DNA from: Stenotrophomonas rhizophila
GTDB taxonomy: Bacteria; Pseudomonadota; Gammaproteobacteria; Xanthomonadales; Xanthomonadaceae
Direction: 5' to 3'
Length of the DNA: 64,000 nt
NCBI RefSeq assembly: GCF_001704155.1
Contig: NZ_CP016294.1
Coordinates: 2,477,501 to 2,541,500 of the forward strand
The notes under the pieces were generated by a model that was not told the origin of the DNA, did no database searches, and saw only the letters and a program-made list of their open reading frames with translations. This document shows positions 41,086 through 49,632 of this stretch, piece after piece. Numbering within the stretch: position 1 is the stretch's first letter; each line of letters begins with the position of its first letter. Both the position numbers and the translations under genes were made by a program.

Positions 41086-41778
41086 ATGCACGATCCCGCC
41101 TGCCCGCCCCACCTGTTCCGCCTGCTCAACCCTGCGCTGATAGGGGCCGCCTGCCTGGCACTGGCTGGCTGTGCCGAGCAGGGGCCGGCTGCGGCGGTGC
41201 ACGAACTGACCCTCCTTCCCGAACCGGTGGCCACTGCCGCGCCGCTACCGGGGGGCGACAACGTGCTTCGGCGTGTGCATTTCCGCGACCGCCACGGGGA
41301 AGGCCTGCTGGTGCTGGAGCGAAGTGACGAAACCCATGAGGATGCCGACAGCGGCGACGTGCTCGAGGTCGCGGTGCTGACCGCGCAGCTGCATGCCCGG
41401 TTGGACCCGCGCGGGGCCTGGAGCAAGCAATGGCAGCGTCAGATCCGCCAGCCCTGCGCCGGACTGGACCTGGAAGCGGGCTGGTTCCTGGAGCACGTGG
41501 GCGTGACCGACCTGGATGGCGATGGCCAGGCGGAGATCACGTTGGCCAGCCACACGTTCTGTGGGGGCGGCATCGACCCGCACCAGCTGCACATCAGCCT
41601 GATAGACGGCGGCACCGGCTACGGAATCGAAGGTGAAACGCGGGTGTCGCTGCCCGGGGAGGAGCCCTTCGGCGGCGAACACCACGGCAGCGCGAACCTG
41701 GCGACCGCGCCGGCAGCGTTCGTGCAGCACCTGGAGGCGCTGTGGTCGACGCTGCGCGCTCAGCCGATCACGATGTAA
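41086..41778 (+). CDS. Secreted lipoprotein with a DxDGDG calcium-type loop
   Basis: A 230-residue protein. The N-terminus contains a long signal with lipobox LAGC near residues 26-29, giving an envelope lipoprotein. The segment VGVTDLDGDGQAEITLA (about residues 140-156) is an EF-hand-like DxDxDG loop of the FG-GAP/dockerin type and could bind calcium. Beyond that, HTFCGGGIDPHQLHISLID resembles uncharacterised M949/RR1765 family domains. No clear ribosome site precedes the ATG, so the start is only likely. The last 19 bases overlap the 3' end of the convergent DUF1543 gene. Confidence 0.7.
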   Translation: MHDPACPPHLFRLLNPALIGAACLALAGCAEQGPAAAVHELTLLPEPVATAAPLPGGDNVLRRVHFRDRHGEGLLVLERSDETHEDADSGDVLEVAVLTAQLHARLDPRGAWSKQWQRQIRQPCAGLDLEAGWFLEHVGVTDLDGDGQAEITLASHTFCGGGIDPHQLHISLIDGGTGYGIEGETRVSLPGEEPFGGEHHGSANLATAPAAFVQHLEALWSTLRAQPITM

Positions 41779-42254
41779 TCGCTGACCTGTTCGATGCCCG
41801 CATGCGCAGCGCGCACCAGCTGTACATGGCGGCCACCCACCTGGTCGATGGCGATGCAGTCATCCACCTCCAGCAACGCGTCGGTATGCGGCTTGTCCCA
41901 GCGCGCATCCTGCAGCGCCTTGGCCTTGCGCCGGGCCGCCGCCAGATCGGGCGCGACCAGCAGCAGGTAATCATGCGCCTCGCCCAGTGCGCCGGGCACA
42001 TAGCCACCCAGATTGACGAAGAACAGCCGCGGCTCGTCCGCCGCCGGGGCGGCGTCGACAAACGCTACCCGATAGTCCTCGACCCCATCGACGGCCAGCC
42101 AGCCATCGACATGCAGCCCCTTGGCCTCGCCAAACCAGTCCCGGCGCAGCTGCGGATACGCATCCTCGATGCGTTCAACGTTGGCGAAGGCCACGTCATG
42201 GACTTCGATCCGCGCGCGGGCATGACGCCCCCCCAGCATGAACACGTGCAGCAC
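41760..42254 (-). CDS. DUF1543 family protein, probable GTG start
   Basis: A 164-residue cytoplasmic protein. The family start pattern is short hydrophobic strand plus LGGR; here LHVFMLGGRHARARIEVHDVAFANV, so the GTG at 42252-42254 (AAGGAG 6 bases upstream) is chosen over the ATG further upstream. Later blocks are YRVAFVDA, RLFFVNLGGYVPGALGEAHDYLLLVA and KPHTDALLEVDDCIAI, which form the duplicated DUF1543 domain. Function is unknown. It overlaps the 3' end of the convergent lipoprotein gene by 19 bases. Confidence 0.78.
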   Translation of the reverse strand: MLHVFMLGGRHARARIEVHDVAFANVERIEDAYPQLRRDWFGEAKGLHVDGWLAVDGVEDYRVAFVDAAPAADEPRLFFVNLGGYVPGALGEAHDYLLLVAPDLAAARRKAKALQDARWDKPHTDALLEVDDCIAIDQVGGRHVQLVRAAHAGIEQVSDYIVIG

Positions 42255-42355
42255 CACCGGCTCCTTCGTCGACTCCGGCCACCAGTGTAGCGGCGCCCAC
42301 CCCGGGGCCACCACGGCGGTGGTATGGTCGGGGCTGGCAACCGCAGGAGCGACCC

Positions 42356-42661
42356 ATGACGACCCGTTCGCGCAACGTGCTTCCGCTGGTGGCCCTGGCC
42401 ACCCTGTCCCTGTCCGCCTGCGCCACCGCGCCCGGGCCGGAAATCACCGGCAGCGGCGAATGCCACGCCGAAGGGCTGACCTGGGCCATCGGCAAGAATG
42501 CCGACGAAGCGACCATGCGCACTGTCTTCAAGCAGAGCGGCGCCGGCCTGATCATCCCCATCGGCCCCGGCTCCACCGTCGCCACCCGCGACCATCGCTC
42601 CGACCGCCTGCGCGTCTACCTCGACAAGGACAACATCATCACTGCAGTCCGCTGCGAGTGA
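42356..42661 (+). CDS. Peptidase inhibitor I78 family lipoprotein
   Basis: A 101-residue protein with a lipoprotein signal (TLSLSAC, residues about 16-22). The mature part carries the I78 pattern: GECHAEGLTWAIGKNADEATM near the start and the inhibitor signature LRVYLDKDNIITAVRCE at the very end, where the family usually ends RCG. I78 members inhibit subtilisin-like serine proteases; export to the envelope fits a protective role. The gene is alone, preceded by CAGGAGCGACCC as ribosome site and followed by two cloverleaf-type repeats. Confidence 0.82.
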   Translation: MTTRSRNVLPLVALATLSLSACATAPGPEITGSGECHAEGLTWAIGKNADEATMRTVFKQSGAGLIIPIGPGSTVATRDHRSDRLRVYLDKDNIITAVRCE

Positions 42662-42703
42662 TGTTGGTTTAGCGCGTACGGCGCAGAGCAAGAGCAAGAT
42701 CAA

Positions 42704-42866
42704 AAGCCCTGGTCTGCGAACGTCCTCGGCTTGGCCGGCGGGTGTGGGTTTGCGGGACACGCTGCAAGTACATCCATGTAAGCTCGTTCGCGCCATCCAT
42801 GGCGCTCTACGGTCCCGCAAACCCACCCCCGCCAGCCATTGACAGTTGGCTGGTTGCCCATGGAAA
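42704..42866 (+). repeat. Cloverleaf-like intergenic repeat, copy 1
   Basis: Outer arms 42733-42758 and 42812-42837 are complementary over 26 bp with two mismatches. They enclose two hairpins centred on CATCCATG: TACATCCATGTA (42769-42780) and GCGCCATCCATGGCGC (42790-42805). Conserved flanks outside the stem (GGTCTGCG before, TTGACAGT after) are shared with copies 2 and 3. Together with copy 2 it fills the 444-base gap between the I78 gene and lldD. Confidence 0.75.
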
Positions 42867-42910
42867 TCAAACGCAAGGCAACGGCAACGACAGCCGCTAC
42901 GCTGTCGCTT

Positions 42911-43070
42911 TACCCTGGCCACCGACTTACTGTCAAAGGGTCGGCGGGCATGGGGGTACGGGGGCTTTGCGAAACATGGATGTTTCGCAAGAGCCCCCAT
43001 GGATGGGTTTACGGCGCCCCCCGTACCCCCATGCCCGCCGGCCCAAGCCAGGCAAACTCGCAGACCAAGG
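42911..43070 (-). repeat. Cloverleaf-like intergenic repeat, copy 2 (inverted)
   Basis: Outer arms around 42938-42965 and 43015-43044 pair over about 27 bp with a one-base bulge. Inside are arms TTGCGAAACAT/ATGTTTCGCAA around CATGGATG and CCCAT/ATGGG around the second CATGGATG. It is the reverse complement of copy 3 at 49391-49555 over roughly 160 bases with few differences, including flanks (TGTCAA and CAGACCAAGG). Confidence 0.78.
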
Positions 43071-43107
43071 CTTTACCGCTTTACCGCTTTACCGCTTTAC
43101 CGCTTTC
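43071..43107. repeat. Short tandem repeat CTTTACCG x4.6
   Basis: Four full copies of the 8-mer CTTTACCG followed by CTTTC, directly between cloverleaf copy 2 and the stop codon of the lldD gene, which it touches. The equivalent flank of copy 3 carries imprecise repeats of TTGAAGCC, so this side of the element appears prone to slippage. Confidence 0.85.
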
Positions 43108-44248
43108 AGCGCGACAAACCCACCAGCGAATCCTCACTGATCTCGCGAATGTTCCGCGCACCGGTCAGCGTCATCGCCACGCGCATTTCCTTTGCGATCA
43201 GATCCAGCAGGTTGGCCACGCCGGCCTCGCCGTGAGCCGCCAGCGCATACACGAACGCGCGGCCCAGCAGTACGCCGTCCGCACCCAGCGCCAGCATGCG
43301 TACTACGTCCAGCCCGCTGCGGATGCCTGAATCGACCAGGATCTCCACCTCGCCCTTGACCGCACTGGCGATGGCCGGAAGCGCGCGCGCCGTCGACAGC
43401 GCTCCGTCCAGCTGGCGGCCGCCATGGTTGGATACCACGATGCCATCGGCGCCGAAACGCACCGCATCGCGCGCGTCTTCGGGATCCAGGATGCCCTTGA
43501 TCACCATCGGCCCCGTCCAGAACTCGCGTATCCATTCCAGGTCCTTCCACGAAATGGAAGGATCGAAATTGCTGCCCAGCCAGCCGATGTAATCGCCCAG
43601 CCCGGTGGGATTGCCGCGATAGGTGGAGATGTTGCCCAGGTCATGCGGGCGCCCACGCAACCCAACGTCCCACGCCCAGCGCGGGTGGGTCACGGCCTGC
43701 AGCATGCGCCGCAACGGCGCGTTGGGGCCGCTCATCCCCGAATGCGCATCGCGGTAGCGCGCGCCGGGCGTGGGCATGTCCACCGTGAATACCAGCGTGG
43801 TGACCCCTGCCGCCTTGGCCCGTTCCAGCGCATTGCGCATGAAACCGCGGTCCTTCAGCACATACAGCTGGAACCACATCGGGCGACCGATGGCCGGCGC
43901 TACCTCCTCGATCGCGCACACCGACACCGTCGACAGCGTGAACGGAATGCCGCGACTCGCCGCCGCCCTCGCCGCCTGCACCTCGCCCCGTCGCGCAAAC
44001 ATCCCGGTCAGCCCCACCGGCCCCAGCGCCACCGGCATCGCCATGCGCTCACCCAGCAGCTCCGCATCCAGGCTCAGGTCGGCCACGTTGCGCAGGATCC
44101 GCTGGCGCAGCGCGATGCCGGCCAGGTCCTCGACGTTGCGGCGCAGCGTGTGCTCGGCGTAGGCGCCGCCGTCGATGTAATGGAACAGGAACGGCGGCAG
44201 CCGGCGTTGCGCGGCGGCACGGTAATCGGTGGAAGCGGAAATGATCAT
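43106..44248 (-). CDS. lldD: FMN-dependent L-lactate dehydrogenase / alpha-hydroxy-acid oxidase
   Basis: A 380-residue FMN enzyme. N-terminus [38 protein letters not shown] is typical of LldD. FMN and substrate motifs are [37 protein letters not shown] and the catalytic His in [22 protein letters not shown], followed by [31 protein letters not shown]. It oxidises L-lactate to pyruvate and feeds electrons to the respiratory chain at the inner-membrane face. No lactate permease or LldR-type regulator is adjacent. The gene ends within the tandem repeat beside a cloverleaf element. Confidence 0.92.
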   Translation of the reverse strand: MIISASTDYRAAAQRRLPPFLFHYIDGGAYAEHTLRRNVEDLAGIALRQRILRNVADLSLDAELLGERMAMPVALGPVGLTGMFARRGEVQAARAAASRGIPFTLSTVSVCAIEEVAPAIGRPMWFQLYVLKDRGFMRNALERAKAAGVTTLVFTVDMPTPGARYRDAHSGMSGPNAPLRRMLQAVTHPRWAWDVGLRGRPHDLGNISTYRGNPTGLGDYIGWLGSNFDPSISWKDLEWIREFWTGPMVIKGILDPEDARDAVRFGADGIVVSNHGGRQLDGALSTARALPAIASAVKGEVEILVDSGIRSGLDVVRMLALGADGVLLGRAFVYALAAHGEAGVANLLDLIAKEMRVAMTLTGARNIREISEDSLVGLSR

Positions 44249-44322
44249 GGTCCAACCATGGCGGTGCGTTCACGATCCGCCCATTAGACCAAAGATCTAC
44301 GCCCCCACAGCGGATTGCCTGC

Positions 44323-44760
44323 CTAACCGCAGCCGCACGGACTGGCCGGCCCCTTGAGCTCCACCCCGTTGCCATCGGGGTCGCGCAGGTAAAGTGACAA
44401 CCCGTCGCCTTCGGCACCCAGGTTGCTGCTGACCTGCCCATCCACCGCCACCCCGTGCATCGTCAGGTGCTCGCGCAGCGCCGTCTCGTCGAACGGCTCG
44501 ATGCGCAGGCACAGGTGCTCGAGATTGCGTCCCTGCGCGCCGGCCGCCGGACCACCACGGCTGCCCAGTGCACCTTCTACGCTCACCAGGTCGATCATCG
44601 AGGATCCTGCATGCAGGTGCACCATGCCCAGCGTCGGGCGCTCGCGCGCTACCGTGCAGCCCAATACATCGCGGTAGAAGGCCACGGCACGTTGCAGATC
44701 CTGTACCCGCAGCACCAGGTGATCAAGGCGTTTGATCTCGAACGGACGTTCGCTGCTCAT
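44323..44760 (-). CDS. VOC-superfamily (glyoxalase/bleomycin-resistance fold) protein
   Basis: A 145-residue protein beginning MSSERPFEIKRLDHLVLRVQDLQRAVAFYRDVLGC, the first beta-alpha-beta-beta-beta module with His in LDHLVL. The second module has GRNLEHLCLRIEPFDETALREHL and ends YLRDPDGNGVELKGPA. Metal-ligand positions His (LDHL), His (LEHLCL) and Glu (VELKG) are present, so a metal enzyme is possible. Members close to this layout are called YaeR-like/virulence proteins; the reaction is unknown. The C-terminal SPCGCG is unusual. Start overlaps the mgtC-like stop by ATGA. Confidence 0.85.
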   Translation of the reverse strand: MSSERPFEIKRLDHLVLRVQDLQRAVAFYRDVLGCTVARERPTLGMVHLHAGSSMIDLVSVEGALGSRGGPAAGAQGRNLEHLCLRIEPFDETALREHLTMHGVAVDGQVSSNLGAEGDGLSLYLRDPDGNGVELKGPASPCGCG

Positions 44761-45215
44761 GGTGACTCCAGCTTTTTTGCCAATCGACGGAACACCGTCA
44801 GCACGATCACGCACATCACGCTGACCCCGATCGCAATCACATATTCCCCGATCCCCACCGCGATGCCGATGGCCGCGGCCATGATCAGCGAACTGGCCGT
44901 GGTCAAACCGCTGACTTCATCATCGCGGTTGCCACGCAGGATGGTGCCCGCCGCCACGAAGCCAACGCACGCCACTACCGCCTCGATCAGGCGTACCGGA
45001 TCCACCTGCAGCAGGTCGCGGTAGCGCTCCTGCTGGAAATGCTCGGCGATGCTGTCGCCCAGGCCGACGATCAGCGCGGCCGCGCCGGCAATCAGCATGT
45101 GCGTGCGCAGCCCGGCCGCATGCTTGCCCAACTCCCGCTCCAGGCCGAGCACGCCACCAAACAACATTGCTGCGGCGATGCGCAGCAGAATCGACAGATC
45201 CTGTTCCAGTCCCAT
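44757..45215 (-). CDS. MgtC/SapB family membrane protein
   Basis: A 152-residue inner-membrane protein with about four helices. The family signature at the N-terminus is ILLRIAAAMLFGGVLGLERELGKHAAGLRTHMLIAGAAALI, including GLERE and the Arg-Thr pair; a later block EAVVACVGFVAAGTILRGNRDDEVSGLTTASSLIMAAAIGIAVGIG is the second conserved region. MgtC proteins support growth at low Mg2+ and in hosts by an effect on the F-ATPase; small versions lacking the C-terminal ACT-like domain, like this one, are less understood. It overlaps the glyoxalase-fold gene (ATGA), so they are cotranscribed. Confidence 0.9.
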   Translation of the reverse strand: MGLEQDLSILLRIAAAMLFGGVLGLERELGKHAAGLRTHMLIAGAAALIVGLGDSIAEHFQQERYRDLLQVDPVRLIEAVVACVGFVAAGTILRGNRDDEVSGLTTASSLIMAAAIGIAVGIGEYVIAIGVSVMCVIVLTVFRRLAKKLESP

Positions 45216-45328
45216 CCAGCTCTCCTCGGCAATGCCTCAAGCCTTGCGTGAGCGTCGTGGGAGTGCCGTGAAATCCGGCGTGAGCATGGCGTGCAGGAGC
45301 GGGCAGGCCCGCCCCTGCCCCACGGTGT

Positions 45329-46087
45329 TTACTGGGCCAGGTAACCGCCATCGATGGCGTAATACGTACCGGTAGCGAACGACGCGTCGGCACTGGCCAG
45401 CCAGGCCACCAGCGCTGCCACTTCTTCCGCCTTTCCCAGCCGGTTCAGCGCGTGCTTGGCTTCCAGCGCCTTACGTACGGTCGGATCCATCTTGTCCAGC
45501 AGGGGCGTGGCAATGAAGCCCGGGCCCACCGCGTTGACCCGGATGTTATCGCCTGCGTGTTCCCAGGCAGCGGTCTGGGTCAGCCCCACCACGCCGTGCT
45601 TGGCGGCGACGTAGGCGGCCGAATTGGCGAACCCGACCTGGCCCAGGATCGAGGCCATGTTGATGATGCTGCCGCCCTTGCCGCCCTTGCGCAGCGCCTG
45701 GATCTGCGCGCGCTGGCACAGGAATACGCTGTTGAGGTTCACGTCGATGACGCGCTTCCAGCCGTCCACCGGGTACTCGCCGCTGGTCGCCGACGGGCCA
45801 CCGATGCCCGCGTTGTTGACCGCGATATCCAGCCCGCCCAGTTCCTGCACCGTGCGCTGTACGGCCGCATCCACCGCCGCTTCATCGGTGACGTCCAGGG
45901 CGATGCCGATGGCATTGACGCCACGACCACGGATGGCCTCGGCGGTCTTCTGCACCGCGTCGTCCTTCAGGTCCCACACCGCGACCGCCGCGCCGGAGTC
46001 GGCCAGCAGCTCGGCCACGGCCAGGCCGATACCGGAAACGCCACCGGTGACGATGGCAACCTTGCCCTTGAGTTGGTAATCGATCAT
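45329..46087 (-). CDS. Short-chain dehydrogenase/reductase (classical SDR)
   Basis: A 252-residue Rossmann-fold oxidoreductase. Cofactor motif TGGVSGIG near residues 14-21, with Asp in WDLKD at the end of beta-2 suggesting NAD(H) preference; NNAG at about 89-92; catalytic Ser in MASILGQ, Tyr-x-x-x-Lys in AAYVAAKHG; and PGFIATPLLDK. The substrate cannot be read from sequence; FabG-like and 3-hydroxy-acyl or alcohol dehydrogenases share the pattern. ATG at 46085-46087. Divergent from the Old-Yellow-Enzyme gene across 161 bases, an arrangement that could reflect shared control. Confidence 0.88.
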   Translation of the reverse strand: MIDYQLKGKVAIVTGGVSGIGLAVAELLADSGAAVAVWDLKDDAVQKTAEAIRGRGVNAIGIALDVTDEAAVDAAVQRTVQELGGLDIAVNNAGIGGPSATSGEYPVDGWKRVIDVNLNSVFLCQRAQIQALRKGGKGGSIINMASILGQVGFANSAAYVAAKHGVVGLTQTAAWEHAGDNIRVNAVGPGFIATPLLDKMDPTVRKALEAKHALNRLGKAEEVAALVAWLASADASFATGTYYAIDGGYLAQ

Positions 46088-46248
46088 TGCACTGCCTCTG
46101 CTTGGGTACCTCGCTACCCTACGCCCCGGATGCGTTACACAACGTGCACGCAGCGCCCCGCAACAATGCTTCCCATCGCTGCAACGCACCCGGGCCTATG
46201 CTGGGTGTCGTATCCCCTGCACGACTTCCCTTCCCCAAGGCATCGCAC

Positions 46249-47343
46249 ATGACACAGTCCCCTGACGGTACGTTGTTCACCCCCACCCGGCTCGGCGCGA
46301 TCGAGGTCGGTAACCGCATCGCGATGGCCCCGTTGACGCGCAACCGCGCCATCGAAGGTCGCGTGCCCAACCCGCTGGCCATCCAGTACTACGAACAGCG
46401 CGCCAGCGCCGGCCTGATCATTGCCGAAGCCACCCAGATCAGCCCGCTCGGCCAGGGCTACCTGGACACGCCCGGCATCTACAGCCAGGCCCAGATTGAT
46501 GCCTGGCGCAAGGTGACCGATGCGGTGCATGCGCGTGGCGGCCGCATCGTGCTGCAGCTCTGGCACGTGGGCCGAATCTCGCACACCAGCCTGCTTCCGG
46601 ACGGCGAAGTGCCGGTGGCACCCAGCGCGCTGCGCGCCAATGGCAAGACCTTCACCGCAAAGGGCTTCGAGGATGTCTCCGAGCCGCGTGCGCTGCGCCT
46701 GGACGAGATTCCCGCGCTGATCCAGGACTTCCGCCAGGCCGCGCGCAATGCGATCACCGCCGGTTTCGACGGCGTGGAAGTACATGCCGCCAACGGCTAC
46801 CTGATCGATCAATTCCTGCGTGATGGCAGCAACCTGCGCACCGACGAATACGGCGGCAGCATCGAAAACCGCACCCGCCTGCTCGACGAAGTGGTGCGCG
46901 CGATCGCTTCGGAAATCGGCGCAGAGCGTACCGGCGTGCGCCTGTCGCCGGTGACCCCGGCCAACGATGCGCGGGATTCGCAGCCGCAGCCGTTGTTCGA
47001 ACGTGCGGTCGAGCGCCTGGATGCCATTGGCGGCTTGGCCTTCGTGCATGTGATCGAAGGCGCCACCGGTGGCCCGCGCGACAACATCGCGTTCGATTAC
47101 GCGGCGCTGCGCGCGAAGTTCAAGGGCCCGTGGATCGCCAACAACGGCTACGACAAGGACAGTGCCGAGCAGGCCATCGCGTCCGGCTATGCGGACATGA
47201 TCGCGTTCGGGCGCGCCTTCATCGCCAACCCGGACCTGGTCGAACGCCTGCGCCTGGGCGTGGCATTGTCCGACCTTGATCCGGACACGCTGTATGGCGG
47301 TGGCGCCAAGGGCTATACCGATTACCCGAGCGTATCCGGGTAA
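46249..47343 (+). CDS. Old Yellow Enzyme family alkene reductase (NemA/XenB-like)
   Basis: A 364-residue FMN oxidoreductase with a TIM barrel. Start FTPTRLGAIEVGNRIAMAPLTRNRA is diagnostic, with Thr in the position next to FMN. LQLWHVGRISH supplies the substrate-binding pair (His-Val-Gly rather than His-Ala-Gly), GFDGVEVHAANGYLIDQFLRDG carries the active-site Tyr in the expected place, and GYADMIAFGRAFIANPDL binds the FMN phosphate. Such enzymes reduce activated C=C bonds and nitro or nitrate esters with NAD(P)H. AAGG lies 8 bases upstream of the ATG at 46249. Confidence 0.92.
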   Translation: MTQSPDGTLFTPTRLGAIEVGNRIAMAPLTRNRAIEGRVPNPLAIQYYEQRASAGLIIAEATQISPLGQGYLDTPGIYSQAQIDAWRKVTDAVHARGGRIVLQLWHVGRISHTSLLPDGEVPVAPSALRANGKTFTAKGFEDVSEPRALRLDEIPALIQDFRQAARNAITAGFDGVEVHAANGYLIDQFLRDGSNLRTDEYGGSIENRTRLLDEVVRAIASEIGAERTGVRLSPVTPANDARDSQPQPLFERAVERLDAIGGLAFVHVIEGATGGPRDNIAFDYAALRAKFKGPWIANNGYDKDSAEQAIASGYADMIAFGRAFIANPDLVERLRLGVALSDLDPDTLYGGGAKGYTDYPSVSG

Positions 47344-47355
47344 TCGCCCTCGGCA

Positions 47356-49251
47356 TCAGTACACCGGCAACGCAATGAACGACGCGTTGCCCGGTGCATG
47401 CCACACCTGCTGGGTCGCCTTCTGGTAATCGCCGGGCTTGGCCAGGTAGATGTTGGGTACGAAGGTCTGCGGGTTGCGGTCGTACAGCGGGAACAGGCTG
47501 GACTGCACCTGCACCATCACCCGGTGGCCCGGCTGGAACACGTGGTTGGCGGTGGGCAGGCCGAACCTGTAATCGAGCACCTGGTTGGAGGCGATCGCCT
47601 TGGGTTCGCTGAAGCTTTCGCGGTAGCGGCCCCGGAAGATCGCCATCGACACGCCCAGCTCATAGCCGCCCATCTCCGGCGTCGACGGCACCTGGTCCGG
47701 ATACACGTCGATCAGCTTCACCACCCAGTCACTGTCGCTGCCGCTGGTGGCCGCCTGCAGGTTCACCTGCGGCGCGCCGCCGATCCGCAGCGGTTCGGTG
47801 AGCGGCTCGCTGACGAAGGTCAGCACGTCGGTGCGGCCATCGACGAAGCGCTGGTCCTTGACCAGCCAGCTGGTCCACATGTCGCGGTCGGCGAAGCGCA
47901 CCGGACGCGGCGCGAACGGGACCGGCTTGGCCGGGTCGGAAACATAGGCTTCGTACGTGGCCTCCCCCGCCTGCGGCGCTTCGAACGAGAGCTTGCCGCC
48001 GGCGCGCAGGTACAGCGGTCTGGTCTGGGCAGCGGTACGCGGCCACTGCTGCAGCTTGTCCCAGTGGTTTTCGCCGGTGTTGTAGATCAGCACCGGGGGC
48101 GTATCGGCCTTGGCCGCGCCATCGACCAGGTACTGGTCGAAGAACGGCTTGAGCACGTCACGGCGGAACTGCAATGCGGTATCGCCGTTGAACTTCAGCG
48201 CGCCCAGGCTGCTGCCGTCATAGTTGACCTGGCTGTGCCGCCACGGGCCCATGACCAGATAGTTGAGCGTATTGCCGGTGTCACGCGGCTCCATCGCGGC
48301 ATAGCTGTGCACCGCGCCCCACATGTCTTCCTGGTCCCACAGGCCCTGCAGCCACATGGTGGGGACTTTCAATTCGGTCTTGGCCATGCGCGCATCCAGC
48401 GCCTGTTCCTGCCAGAAGGCATCGTAGGCAGGGTGTTCCACCAGCTTGTGCCACCACGCCAGCTGTTCCAGGCCATTGGCCTTGGCATAGTCACCGGCCG
48501 AGCCGGCACGCAGGAAGGTGGTGTAATCGTCGTAGCCGGTGCTGGGAATGGACGGGCCTTTGCCGCGCTTGGCCAGCTGGCCGGTGAAGTAGCCGAAGTT
48601 GACCTGGCGGAAGGCGCCGTAGTTGAGCCAGTCATCGCCCATCCAGCCATCGATCATCGGGCTCTGCGGCGCGGCGACCTTCAGCGCGGGGTGCGGGTTG
48701 GTCAGCGCCATCACCACGGTGAAGCCTTCATACGAGGAGCCCAGCATGCCGACCTTGCCGTTGCTTTCGGGCACGTGCTTGACCAGCCAGTCGATGGTGT
48801 CCCAGGCGTCGGTGGCATGGTCGACCTTGGTGGCATTGAGCGGGCCACGCAGCGGCCGGGTCATCACGTAATCGCCTTCAGAACCGTACTTGCCGCGGAT
48901 ATCCTGGAACACGCGGATATAGCCGGCATCGACGAACACTTCGTCGCCCTGCGGGAGGATGTCGCGCATGTGCGGCGAATCGATGCGTTTGGCGCGGTTG
49001 GCGGCGTCGTAGGGCGTACGGGTCAACAGCATCGGTGCATTGCGCGCGCCCTTGGGCACGACGATGACCGTATACAGCTTGGTCCCGTCGCGCATCGGAA
49101 TCATCACTTCGCGCTTGTCGTAGTCATACCCCGCAGTAGGGGTGACGAATCCCTTGGCCGGAATGTCCGGCGTCATCGGCGCGGTCTGCGCCGACACGCT
49201 GGCGGCAATCATCAGGCTCAACAGCACGACAGGCACGACACGAACACGCAT
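47356..49251 (-). CDS. Alpha-amino-acid ester hydrolase (CocE/NonD family)
   Basis: A 631-residue secreted hydrolase with signal peptide to about residue 22. The nucleophile Ser163 lies in GSSYEG. PMIDGWMGDDWLNYGAFRQ and GLWDQEDMWGA supply the acidic residues (Asp, and Glu-Asp) that form the carboxylate cluster recognising the alpha-amino group in the alpha-amino-acid ester hydrolases of Xanthomonas citri and Acetobacter turbidans. A C-terminal jelly-roll domain (about 430-631) follows. Enzymes of this type hydrolyse or transfer alpha-amino acyl groups and act on beta-lactams with alpha-amino side chains; the natural substrate may be peptides or esters. ATG at 49249-49251. Confidence 0.9.
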   Translation of the reverse strand: MRVRVVPVVLLSLMIAASVSAQTAPMTPDIPAKGFVTPTAGYDYDKREVMIPMRDGTKLYTVIVVPKGARNAPMLLTRTPYDAANRAKRIDSPHMRDILPQGDEVFVDAGYIRVFQDIRGKYGSEGDYVMTRPLRGPLNATKVDHATDAWDTIDWLVKHVPESNGKVGMLGSSYEGFTVVMALTNPHPALKVAAPQSPMIDGWMGDDWLNYGAFRQVNFGYFTGQLAKRGKGPSIPSTGYDDYTTFLRAGSAGDYAKANGLEQLAWWHKLVEHPAYDAFWQEQALDARMAKTELKVPTMWLQGLWDQEDMWGAVHSYAAMEPRDTGNTLNYLVMGPWRHSQVNYDGSSLGALKFNGDTALQFRRDVLKPFFDQYLVDGAAKADTPPVLIYNTGENHWDKLQQWPRTAAQTRPLYLRAGGKLSFEAPQAGEATYEAYVSDPAKPVPFAPRPVRFADRDMWTSWLVKDQRFVDGRTDVLTFVSEPLTEPLRIGGAPQVNLQAATSGSDSDWVVKLIDVYPDQVPSTPEMGGYELGVSMAIFRGRYRESFSEPKAIASNQVLDYRFGLPTANHVFQPGHRVMVQVQSSLFPLYDRNPQTFVPNIYLAKPGDYQKATQQVWHAPGNASFIALPVY

Positions 49252-49390
49252 GGCTCTCTCCGGGAAGGTGATGGCGACCAACCTCCGCAGCCTAGCGCCG
49301 TTCTTCCCCTGCCGATATGTGCCGATGGTTGGCCGCGAACGGCCTTCTGGAGCAAAGCCTTGAAGCCTTGAAGCCAAAGCCTTGAAGCCA

Positions 49391-49555
49391 GAGCCTTGGT
49401 CTGCGGGCGTCCCTGGCTTGGGCCGGCGGGCATGGGGGTACGGGGGGCGCCGTAAACCCATCCATGGGGGCTCTTGCGAAACATCCATGTTTCGCAAAGC
49501 CCCCGTACCCCCATGCCCGCCGACCCGTTGACAGTGAGCCGGTGGCCAAGGGAAC
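49391..49555 (+). repeat. Cloverleaf-like intergenic repeat, copy 3
   Basis: Outer arms near 49420-49449 and 49499-49525. Inside, CCCATCCATGGGGG (49457-49470) and arms TTGCGAAACAT/ATGTTTCGCAA (49474-49497). It is a near-perfect inverted copy of copy 2, including its flanks. It lies upstream of the ester hydrolase gene. The gap 49252-49812 (561 bases) holds this copy, a GTAG-type REP and copy 4, and no gene. Confidence 0.78.
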
Positions 49556-49559
49556 AGCG

Positions 49560-49584
49560 GTAGGTACCGACCGTTGGTCGGCAC
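49560..49584 (+). repeat. GTAG-type REP sequence
   Basis: GTAG followed by GTACCGACC, GTT and GGTCGGCAC: the tetranucleotide plus a short stem-loop typical of the SMAG/GTAG repeats known from Stenotrophomonas maltophilia. It lies between cloverleaf copies 3 and 4. Confidence 0.7.
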
Positions 49585-49632
49585 TTGCTACTGCTTTTGC
49601 TTTCAGCTACCGAGCACCGGAATCCGTCTTGA

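Noticed and set aside
42704-43070. Insertion sequence or MITE ends
   Set aside because: The long inverted arms resemble MITE ends, but copies differ in arm sequence while remaining self-complementary, and no target duplication or transposase was seen. A structured repeat is the better description, though a MITE origin is not excluded.
43071-43107. CRISPR-like short repeat array
   Set aside because: The unit is 8 bp with no spacers: a simple tandem repeat beside a cloverleaf element.
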